Source: Oopsacas minuta
Lineage: Eukaryota > Porifera > Hexactinellida > Lyssacinosida > Leucopsacidae
Assembly (NCBI GenBank): GCA_024704765.1
Contig: JAKMXF010000308.1
Coordinates: 248,001 to 312,000, forward strand
Reading direction: 5' to 3'
Length of the DNA: 64,000 nucleotides
Shown: in pieces, positions 55,865 through 64,000 of the stretch
How positions within the stretch are numbered: the first letter of the stretch is position 1
Layout: each line of letters opens with the position of its first letter
Made by a program: the position numbers and the translations under genes
The notes under the pieces: model-generated
Told to the model about the DNA's origin: nothing
The model's database searches: none
What the model saw: the letters and a program-made list of their open reading frames with translations, nothing else

Positions 55865-57000
55865 GGGCCAGCCTTAGTTTTTGGATTGGCTAGCAACTCC
55901 ATTGAGACGCCCAGACATATTTGATGCTCTCTAATATGCTTGTCCTCTACATTGAGCCAGCCGGAGGTTACTTCGAATGAGAACATCTTTTAGAGTATTT
56001 GTCAGGGTTACAGCATCGGTCTGCTCAACTGACACGAATGCATTCACGTCTTCATTAACAACATATTCAGTATCAACCCATCGGAGGGAAACTGAAAATT
56101 CTTCTACCCCACTGACATCTTGCAAATTCATCAGCAATTAATGCAAACCATTCAGCTCTAATTCTATCCAGTAGCTCACAAAGAATCTGGTGAGCACTAA
56201 TCTCCAATACTTCATTAACAATATCGTGTGATATGTAACGCCCATCACGTATCCATGACTCAAGTCCTTGAATATCGCCTGCTCGGCACTTTAGCAATAG
56301 CACGAAGTTACCTTCTTCTTCTATGTGACCTCTAAAGCCTAGTCCTTGACGAGCGAAGTATCTTATCGATGATAATTCTTTCATAAGCATGAACTCTTCA
56401 ATACCTCTGTTCATTGGCTATTTCGGTCGAAAGTCTAACAGCGACAGATGGGTATCGCAAAGGCGTTAGTTGCATTAAGGCCTCATTGTATAATTGACAG
56501 AGCTCATGTTCCTTGAACCGCTTCTTCGCTTTCTTTCAGTTGTCCCAACCCGTATTTAGAAATGCGTTCTTTCCATTTTTGTTAAACTTCAAAAACCTTC
56601 TGGATGATGCTTCACGACACACAAAAACAAAACACTTTTTTCGTGTCACAGAAGGTAAGTCGTTCATGGTAATCAGACCACACCATCTGGAAGCCTCGAT
56701 ATTGTTTGCCTTGCTTGCGTTTCGTCCTTATCAAATAACACTTACGGTGAAAAGGTTGACTTAAAAGATAATCACAACACTCAGAAGAGGACCCTTCTGT
56801 CAATGTATCCTGTAATTCTTTAAGCACACTAGAATGACTACTGCTTTCTACATCCGAATCCATGTCCAAGTTATCAAGGGTAGTATCTGAAAAAGAGTGA
56901 TCTTGTGAAATTCCGTCGCTTTGTTTGAGAATTGCTTTGCCAATGAAGGTCATAATCTTGCATTGATTGGACATATTACATGAGACTATAAAATACAATA
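55865..57000 (-). pseudogene. TTF-type (ZMYM1-like, DUF4371) hAT transposase, N-terminal part
   Basis: A TTF-like N-terminus (QMVWSDYHERLTFCDTKKVF, then CFC) is followed by KFNKNGKNAFLNTGWDN and an in-frame TGA (probably once Trp), then KKAKKRFKEHELCQLYNEAL. MLMKELSSIRYFARQGLGFR and RWVDTEYVVNEDVNAF belong to DUF4371, ending LRLAQCRGQAY and ASNMSGRLNGVAS near 55870. Frameshifts occur near 56612, 56410 and 56140. It is cut off at the junction with the BED-hAT remnant, and its C-terminal half is absent. Confidence 0.82.
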
Positions 57001-57099
57001 GTTAGTGAAAGTATCATTTGGGTCAGAATTATCAAAATACGCCTTTCGTAATATACATGAGATGTTTGCCAAGATAAGCTTCAAGAGGGTTAAGCCCCC

Positions 57100-57300
57100 T
57101 TGAAGGTATGTTCAGGGGGCTACAGCCCCCGTAGCCACCATGGTTCCGCTGCCTATGTTTACAGCACTGCCCAGCTGGATGGTTATGCCCAACCTCCTGC
57201 TAAACGCGTGAAACACCTTGCCCCTCGTCCTACCGCCCTGATTCTACGTGCTCCTCCTGGAAAATTCTTTGACCTCCCCTTGGGCAAAAAATCCTGGTGA
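57100..57300 (+). other. GC-rich stretch with a short open frame
   Basis: GGGGGCTACAGCCCCC near 57115 forms a hairpin. The following 180 bp are clearly GC-richer than the surroundings and open in one frame (AYVYSTAQLDGYAQPPAKRV, then KHLAPRPTALILRAPPG). I do not recognise the product. A decayed element end is as likely as a gene piece. Confidence 0.3.
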
Positions 57301-57379
57301 CGTCCTTGCCTACACCTGGCTTCATTCTTCAAAGGGAGATTTGCAAGATTCAGAATTCAATATTGATAATTAATCTAAT

Positions 57380-57480
57380 TATTCTAAATACGAGCGGGCT
57401 TCGCTTGCTCACGCAACGCTGTTGCGAACGCTTCGTATCGGCACTCGGGTCTACGGCCCTCGAGTACAGAAACTCATAAT
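57380..57480. repeat. GC-rich inverted-motif segment, R3-associated
   Basis: CGAGCGGGCTTCGCTTGCTC and CTCGGGTCTACGGCCCTCGAG form local hairpins like those at the edges of R3 copies at 7960, 12000 and 45230. Confidence 0.4.
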
Positions 57481-57559
57481 CTTAACGAACAAACATGACA
57501 CGGCCATGATCTTTATATGTGCTTACTTTATGTCCCAAAAGTGAACAAATATTTATGAA

Positions 57560-57690
57560 ATTATGTTTCCAATATTATATTTAGACTCAGCATATTCGGT
57601 TACCCAAGTATAGCCAGGGCCGGATTAATCATATTGCGGGCCCTGTGCGTTACCTTCCGTTCGAGCCTTTCCTTGACAACGGACAAACAC
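57560..57690 (-). repeat. Interspersed repeat family R3, fragment, with a MITE-like end
   Basis: TTTAGACTCAGCATATTCGG TTACCC is R3. Beside it, CAGGGCCGGATTAATCATAT at 57615 looks like a hAT MITE end; a possible opposite end, CCGGCCCTG, is at 61078-61086, but the flanks do not match. Confidence 0.4.
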
Positions 57691-57778
57691 ACCATCTTAG
57701 CCGGAGAACGGATCTTAATCTTCCATATTGTCTAGCCCTCAAATACATTGATTTGAGATAATACTTTATATTAACATG

Positions 57779-59224
57779 TTAATCTGCTCCCAGACTGAAA
57801 TGATGTGCTACACCCTGCAAGAACTCCATTTTAGAACGATCTTGAGAATAATATTCACGAACTAGAGTCTTCAACGCTTCCTCACTCTGTTGGGACCGCC
57901 TTCGCTTGGTTGGTGGCTTGCCAACGAGGTAGTTAGTATGCCGCACCTCCACTAGGCCCTGCTCCTGCTTGAGGGCGAGGATAAACTTCCATATGGTGGG
58001 GTGATGGCAGCCGACAGTGGCATTGAAGCCGCGGTGCCATGCCTCTACGGCGTTGGTTGTACAGGGGAGTCCGAAGGGCGTGCTGAAGTGGTAGTTCCCC
58101 AGGTCAATGGGGAACGTCGCGGCTATATGGTACCCGCTGGGTAGTGTGCGTCGTATATACGTCCTCTCGAAGTAGTCGAGTAGATCGGCTATCTCAGGTG
58201 TAAGGGAGGTCCATCGACACTTGCTCAAACAGATCGGGGACGTCTACTGGTAGGGCGAACGCAAGGGCTGGTATCTTCCGGATGCGCATAGCCAGCTCTT
58301 TGTCATGTGCGTAGTCAGACTGCAACCCTACAGCCTGCACATGTCGCCAGATATTCTGTGTGAAGTGGAAGAAGCAGCACTTCACCACTGTGTTAGGCCA
58401 GACATGCTCAAAGCTGTTAATTCCGCCCTTCTCAAAGTCTAGGAGTATCTGTTCAGGCTGGGCAAGAGGACAGAGTAGGTGGATCTGCTCCCACATCCTA
58501 CGGTGGGTATCCTCTGTCTTGTTGGGCAGTAGTACGAACAGGCTCGGCAACAGATGACCGGTCTTCATAGGGTCATCTCCTTCACGGAGTCCATGCACCA
58601 CATACGCCTGGGCGAAGAGGGGAGGTGCCGTCTTGAAGATACCGTCAGCTAGCCTGATCTTGCTTTTCCGCAGCATCCTGAGGTTGCGTTGTGTCCGAAG
58701 ATGTGGAATCTATGTGCATCGTCTTCCCCAGAGTCATAGAATAGGAACTGTTTCCCCCTTGGCTGTCCACTGCTATCCTGCAGGTAGAACCAACTCTACT
58801 AGGGCGGTAGGCTCTACTGGAGCTGATAGTACACTTAAACGTTGGCGTTGTATCGTCCGCTTCAGGCTGTTCAGTTTGAGTAGTTCAGCAGTAGTGCCCC
58901 TTGATACTGTCTGCAAACTCTCGCCCATTATGTGGTGTGCACTATCCTGGACTCTCGTGTTTTCCTCTTCATGCCTGCTTTCGCTTCACAACAGTCCGCT
59001 GCCTGCTCGTCAGGCCCATGGGAGTGCTCATTCGTGCGCTTGACTATCACCATCCCTTTGGTATGAACTCTAGCTTTGCAGACCCCTCTTTGCTCACACA
59101 ATCAATGCGTCACATCTCCAACTCTCCTCTGCACTCCAAATAAATATCCATCCTCCAACAGCTTGTCTCCTCCTCTTTGTGACTTGATCAGCCTAAAGGT
59201 CGGCTGATCAAGAGGTTCCGCCAT
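57779..59224 (-). pseudogene. MULE transposase with FLYWCH finger, decayed second copy
   Basis: The reading begins MAEPLDQPTFRLIKS at 59224 (compare MAEPNTEPSQFKLIRSS in the 22195 element). A FLYWCH finger follows (LLEDGYLFGVQRRVGDVTH, CEQRGVCKARVHT, EHSHGPD) with an in-frame TGA where the family has Trp. Then come RGTTAELLKLNSLKRTIQRQ, QFLFYDSG, IRLADGIFKTAPPLFAQAYV with the first catalytic Asp, LLDFEKGGINSFEHVW with the second, KCCFFHFTQNIW, and TNAVEAWHRGFNATVGCHHP with the Glu. Breaks include the TGA, frameshifts near 58970, 58730 and 58690, and a shift near 58200. The region is markedly GC-richer than the genome around it and than the first copy. Its terminal repeats were not located. 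Confidence 0.88.
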
Positions 59225-59599
59225 TGTAAAGTTATAATTTCAAAGATATATTGCGATGATTGTTAATGAGAAAACGAATCTGGGTTAGAACTAGATCATT
59301 TTCTATTTATGTCCGAGGATTGCAAATATCACAGGTGATCACACCCTGTTTGCTACATTCCTCTTTACCAAATATAGTCCTAAGAGTATTTACTTCGTGT
59401 GTTTACTTAATACTTACTATAACAATCTTTGGAATTCATATCATTAAATGGATTCATGGAATCATGTCATCTAAAATTAGAATTATCTATCCAATTAAGA
59501 CTTTCCGTGTGCAGAAATAATTATTAGAAAATTGATTATTAACGTGTACTTAGATTAAATTAATTAACAAATATCATATTAAATTGACCAATTAAATTA

Positions 59600-59655
59600 G
59601 GTGCGAATTGTCGGTGGTGCGAATTGTCCGGTGCGAATTGTCGGTATCCGATTTT
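59600..59655. repeat. GGTGCGAATTGTC tandem motif
   Basis: Three tandem variants of GGTGCGAATTGTCGG. One more copy, with the same preceding TAATTA, is at 61502-61518. It is built like the tandem-unit termini of the MULE elements, but no inverted partner is seen. Confidence 0.5.
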
Positions 59656-59776
59656 GGTACTCGAACGGGGTGGTTCAAACTTTAAGTAACACTTAATGGC
59701 TGAATTGGGTTTTCAACTGGCAAGTATTCTAATTTCTCCATTTTGTAGGAGAATTGGGTAGGGGTATAACTTGTAA

Positions 59777-59831
59777 CACTTCATGCCACCCTAGCTTTAG
59801 AAGTACTTCTAAAGATAGGGTGGTATGAAGT
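59777..59831. repeat. Near-perfect palindrome without loop, about 54 bp
   Basis: CTTCATGCCACCCTAGCTTT then AGAAGTACTTCT and AAAGATAGGGTGGTATGAAG. The two arms meet at AAGTACTT. Confidence 0.85.
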
Positions 59832-60009
59832 TCATTTAACCATGACCTAAGTAAGATCACGATTTAACTTATAATTATGTGACAGTTTAATGAACAAAAT
59901 ATCTGTTACAGATATCATTCCGATCTATCACAGCAAGGCCAATATTTAAAGGTGGTGGGCAAGTTTACTTAACCAAAACGCTACCTATCCAGAGATTAAA
60001 TTATCACCC

Positions 60010-60070
60010 AGATTACCCGATAAAGGTGTTGGCCCGATTAACCGGTGGCTCTATTAAGTGGAGTCTACCG
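60010..60070. mobile_element. pogo/Tigger-like right-end fragment
   Basis: GGCCCGATTAACCGGTGGCT then CTATTAAGTGGAGTCTACCG followed by TA. It shares motifs with 1524-1924 and 19378-19535. No left end was found. Confidence 0.5.
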
Positions 60071-60221
60071 TATTATTAAAGGAATTTAAGTAGCAATTTC
60101 GAGTTAGGCCAGCTCAATGTGGGGAAATATAAGAAAGATTTTCCATTAGAAGAATGTACTTCAAATATGTATTAGGATAAATCCGGAATGGTACATTTAT
60201 ATTTGTCTAAGTGTGTGGATA

Positions 60222-60890
60222 ATTCTTTGGTCACAGATTGTGCAATCTATACTTTACTACTTGTATAGTTGAAAATTTCAACATATGCAAGTAAGCTACT
60301 CTTCGTTACGCTACGCGATTGCAGACACTTGGTGTCCGCTATAGGTACCCTTTGGGCGCCTAGGTTCCTAATCAACCGATAATTTGTGTTATGTATTACT
60401 AAGTACTTATGTATGTTTTGAAAGTCACTCGCTAAGTCGAATATTCACGATATGTCATTCACAACATCACATTCGAACACTCGATTACCTCTTTAGCCGT
60501 TAAAAATATACAAACTTTTTGACATTTCTTTACTTTATGTACATAAATAACAACAAATATAGATCATACGATGTTAAAAATCATATTCGGACTCAGCATA
60601 CTCGATTACCCCATTATAGCCTTTAGAAGTATAATCAAAGACCTTTTAAATTTTTGTATTATTTTCCTTATGTATGTACCATAAAAACAAACAAATATGA
60701 ACTATGTGCGAACGTGTGAATATTTTAATTAGATATTTAAACATGTTTCTAGAAACGTAATTCCCCCCCCATACCGAATTTCATGTCTGTATCTCTAGCC
60801 AGTTCCTCAATCAATTCGGACAAACAAAAAATGATAGGTTTATATATATAAGATATACCCAGAGAGAATGTGATGAGATAATCGAAGGGT
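60222..60890. repeat. Repeat mosaic: 16115-type repeat split by R3-like segments
   Basis: AATTCTTTGGTCACAGATTG..GTATAGTTGAAAATTTCAA at the left and CCCAGAGAGAATGTGATGAG at the right match one continuous repeat at 16115-16225. Between them are two copies of an R3 block (near 60460-60500 and 60590-60610, ATTCGGACTCAGCATACTCG), suggesting tandem R3 units. Confidence 0.55.
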
Positions 60891-61245
60891 TAAAAAATAT
60901 ATTACAAATTAACCCAATAAAAACATCATCCGCCATTCTAGTTTTCGAAGAAATTCAGGATGAAAAACACGTAATATTTTTACATGGCCTAACAGGGAAA
61001 TAAAAAAATACTGGATTGGTTTCATCCATTCCCTTAGTCAAATTTACCCCTCGAAATATGCGGCCCTATGCCTTTATCCGGCCCTGGTTCTAGGAAGGGA
61101 TATGGGGCTAGGTTGCGCTGTTAGGCTATAATAGAACCATGGGAAACTCTTGGAGTATGACATCGATTTAGCTTGTAACCAATTGCCCTCTCAACTCTAT
61201 GTTCGGGCCGCTCGGAGGACTTTTGGTGGGGGCAAGTCACTAATA

Positions 61246-61912
61246 CCGTGGACTCTCGTTGTAAACAAATCGGATATTAGTCATATAACAGAATTCCACC
61301 ATAAAAGAAGTGATTAATATAACTTTTAACTGCAATTATATCTTATTCTGCTATAATGAATTCAGCTTTTAACGAAATGGAAGCCGGGAATTAGTAGTTT
61401 ACAATAGTAGTTAGTTACGCCACAGTTATGACTTGTGATCAATTTCATTATCTTACTTATACTCTAAAGTGAAATAAGTGGCAAATCAATTGACCTATCT
61501 AATTAGGTGCGAATTGTCGAAATTCCACTCGTATACATATGTTCGGAATTGATTGAAGAAACTGGAAGACCCCAGGGCTGATTTTTCGCATATAGGAATA
61601 TTTTGAGCCTGGCTCGGACTAGTTCGAGTCTTGGGCGAAAATTCATACCTATGACGAAATTTTAACGTAATCGTCACCTTTGGGATTTTCGAAAAATCAC
61701 ATTATTAGCCACTGCTCAGCCAATATAAGTGATGAATGGTTGAAATTTGAATCATAGGTGCCCTTTAATGTGCAAAATGTTCTAAAGTCATGATTTTGAC
61801 CAAAGACTAACTCATCATTGGATTATTACGTCATCTTGACAGTACAAAAAACAGTCAAGATGACGTAAATTATCCCGATATTTGATATGTTGCTAATAAG
61901 CGAATTCCACTG
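61246..61912. mobile_element. pogo/Tigger-like element containing an R2 copy
   Basis: The left end CCGTGGACTCTCGTTGTAAA and right end (reverse complement CAGTGGAATTCGCTTATTAG) have TA on both sides (61244-61245 and 61913-61914). The R2 repeat at 61530-61870 occupies its interior. Confidence 0.5.
61530..61870 (+). repeat. Interspersed repeat family R2, long copy
   Basis: It runs from GGAATTGATTGAAGAAACTG through GCCTGGCTCGGACTAGTTCG, TTAGCCACTGCTCAGCCAAT and TTGAATCATAGGTGCC. It ends in a hairpin TTACGTCATCTTGAC / GTCAAGATGACGTAA. Confidence 0.75.
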
Positions 61913-61919
61913 TAATTGG

Positions 61920-63315
61920 AAAGGAACATTAGCAAGATCATGATGAGAGTGAATTTGGCTGCGAAAAATCGAGCACATTTTAGCACGTCATAATAATGCA
62001 GCCAATGCATGTAGAGAGATGCCATTTGGACCATATCAATACTAGCCTGTATTCCTCTCGTCTAAGCCGATAAAGTAGTATTTATCATATTCACAAGTCG
62101 TTTGTCTCAGTTTTGGACCATCTTTAGTGTGATACACCATTTATCTGCAGTGATTTGCTCGAATTCGAATAACAACTTACTGTACTTAATTCGATTGAAT
62201 TGCTCAGAAAAAGAGGGGATAGGATTAATACCTTGAAAACTTAGGTCCATAATTTCCATCGTTTTTCATCACCAATTTTAACAAGATCAGCATTGTTTAC
62301 CTACACACGCTTGATAACGAAGAAGAAGTTAGCGGCCAATTCAAATTAAAAAAACGTGTTCACTTCAATCGTTTATTTGACCGACTCTCCGTATAGCTAG
62401 AGAAAAATACTTTTATTCGAAATTATAGCGTTGATGAATTACGAAAATGTCGTCAGAATTGTCAATATGTGTGATGACTTACCATTGAGGTTTTGAAAAT
62501 TTTTCCAACCATGTCAACTACAATGTGTTATTTGACCGGCTTCTCATTATTATTTTGATACAAATTTTCTTCTACACACTATTGAGGGCTGGTGGATTAT
62601 GTGTTTAAAATTTCTTTTAAAAGTATTCATTACTTTTTGAAATATTATATTTTGAAAAATTCAACGAAGAAGTTAGACTAGGGTCACTTCAGTCACTAAT
62701 TTGACTCACTTATACTCATCAGATTTAAACGAAATTAATATCATTGGAAAGAGGAGAGTTGAACGTTTTATGCAATATGTTTTGATTTTACAAACATTTA
62801 CTTTTAGTTACTTTTTTTAGTTTAAATTTTAGTGTCACGACTCCCTTGAATTTACCCACCTAAAAGTCAGAATTCGATTCTGAAATTATATATGCATACT
62901 TTAGTGATATGGACGTTTATGAAAATTAAATTTCATTAGAAAATATTAACAACTCGCGGAGCTAGAGGAATTCAAATTTTAAGTCGGGAGTGAGAGTGGT
63001 AGGTGATTAATCATATTCTACATAAAGTAAGATCTGTTCAAACTCATGTTTCTTATCCTAAATCCGAAAGAATTTCAATTATTTTAATGCTAATCGATGG
63101 TTGAGATATAGACGTTTATAACAATATCGATATTTTTCGTGAAACACTACAAATTATCACCAGCAACGGCCTGCAAAAATCGATAAATTCTCAGGTTTTT
63201 GTGTATTACGAATTCTAACTTCGAGATCAGTTATTTCTCATCGCAACCCCTTCAAAATTTATAGACACCTTCTTTCGTAACTTATAATTCATTTTCCATA
63301 AAAAACAGGGGGTTG
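61920..63315. other. No feature recognised
   Basis: AT-rich sequence with no frame longer than a few dozen codons, no paired termini and no family repeat that I recognise. Confidence 0.5.
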
Positions 63316-63319
63316 CTAG

Positions 63320-63889
63320 CAGAGGTGTCGATCGCATAATTTATTGGAGGGGGAAAAATATTTTTAATTAATACGAAATTATAGCTAAGAACTGTTAAAT
63401 AATTTCAATAATAGACAATACCTTTTTGCATTATCATACTTCTGAACAGATGATTCTGTAGTAATTTATATTACGAAATATAGGTATTGTAGAGTGAAGG
63501 CTATGAAGCCAATTGTGCTAAGAAACCAAACGAGAGCACTTTAGAATGAACCAATACAAAATAATCACTCAGATATTAAATACTAAAACTCTCTAGCGAA
63601 CAAATGTAATTAATAATACAAAATTGGTGCTCTATATAAATTGAAGAAAGCTGGACAATTAGTTGTATGCCTTTGAAATTCAAATACATACAAAGCCAAA
63701 TTGTTGGCAATAATTGTATAACTCCAATATAATACAACTTGTAGGGAGTTGTAGTATTAATCAATAATATAAATGATGAAAAAGTTAATAATGATAAATA
63801 ATATTGGGGGCGCGAAAAGACACTCTCGCCCCCCAAAATAAATATTAGGGGGGCAAGAGCCCCCTTGCCCCCCAAGATCGACGCCTCTG
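63320..63889. mobile_element. hAT MITE, 570 bp, perfect target duplication
   Basis: The left end CAGAGGTGTCGATC and right end (reverse complement CAGAGGCGTCGATC) are terminal repeats. GTTGCTAG is duplicated exactly at 63312-63319 and 63890-63897. Tracts of GGGGGGCAAG and CCCCCC lie near the right end. The 99-codon minus-strand frame inside is not gene-like. Confidence 0.9.
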
Positions 63890-64000
63890 GTTGCTAGTAC
63901 TTTATTTATGATTTTTATGTTTATGTTTATTTTTGTTTTTTATTTTGTTTTTCTCAATTTCCTCGGTTACCTCACTATAATTATTATGTTTTAAGATGGT

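Noticed and set aside
59180-59212. Stem-loop CTTGATCAGCC / GGCTGATCAAG as a terminator or regulatory hairpin
   Set aside because: It falls inside the N-terminal coding part of the decayed MULE and has no supporting context.
57615-61086. One large hAT element bounded by CAGGGCCGG and CCGGCCCTG
   Set aside because: The ends are plausible, but flanking bases do not match and the interior contains unrelated elements; chance pairing of two MITE ends is likelier.
63576-63875. 99-codon minus-strand frame as a gene
   Set aside because: It lies within the 63320-63889 hAT MITE, and its N-terminus is encoded by the G-rich terminal tract.
1-64000. tRNA, rRNA or other structured RNA genes
   Set aside because: I looked for B-box-like GGTTCGANTCC and acceptor pairing and saw no convincing candidate; a covariance search could still find one.
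1-64000. LTR retrotransposon or endogenous virus
   Set aside because: No paired long terminal repeats, primer site, or gag-pol-env order was recognised; the only RT traces are DIRS-like and LINE.

Overview
The window is animal (metazoan) nuclear DNA from an AT-rich, intron-bearing, transposon-packed genome. The evidence is a single-exon SOX transcription factor, an MSH6-type mismatch-repair gene with an intron, a Neuralized/SOCS-box protein of NEURL2 type, and many animal-type transposons. I see no bacterial operon structure, no CRISPR array and no retrovirus. The species cannot be named from the sequence.

Host genes are few, and all four lie on the minus strand. The 5' end of an MSH6-like gene is at 1-1093. 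A SOX HMG-box gene is at 5996-6775. A putative secreted cysteine-containing protein is at 39908-40609. A NEURL2-like NHR plus SOCS-box gene is at 46096-46947. They are unrelated in function and show no sign of co-regulation.

Almost everything else is mobile DNA, often nested, and several elements have ends I could define to the base. (a) Three hAT transposons have transposase remnants, terminal inverted repeats and perfect 8-bp target duplications: 8410-10701 (ATATAGAT), 33857-36012 (CATTAGGT) and 52463-54996 (CTTTGCAG). The last is nearly intact and has an array of GACCCAT motifs at both ends. Further hAT pieces lie at 50770-52048 and 55330-57000. (b) A MULE with a FLYWCH finger at 22195-24153 has a perfect 9-bp duplication; a second, GC-richer and more decayed relative is at 57779-59224. 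(c) A P-element-like transposon with a THAP-like N-terminus is at 29809-33127, with relatives at 13440-13930 and 17444-18427. (d) A decayed DIRS-like (tyrosine recombinase) retrotransposon is at 24780-27200. (e) A LINE 3' end is at 47922-49370. (f) A pogo/Tigger-like transposase tail is at 33420-33740, together with a large set of short TA-flanked elements whose ends resemble CAGTGGAACCT. (g) There are several MITE families, including one 82-bp hAT MITE with a perfect target duplication.

Region by region: 0-8.4 kb holds MSH6, small MITEs and the SOX gene. 8.4-22 kb holds one hAT and dispersed repeats. 22-36 kb is a dense run of MULE, DIRS-like, P, pogo and hAT elements. 36-47 kb holds repeat families and two host genes. 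47-60 kb holds the LINE, nested hATs and the second MULE. 60-64 kb holds repeats and a hAT MITE.

No clearly new biological system is evident. The most interesting material is the well-bounded, partly intact DNA transposons and the diversity of related terminal sequences they share.
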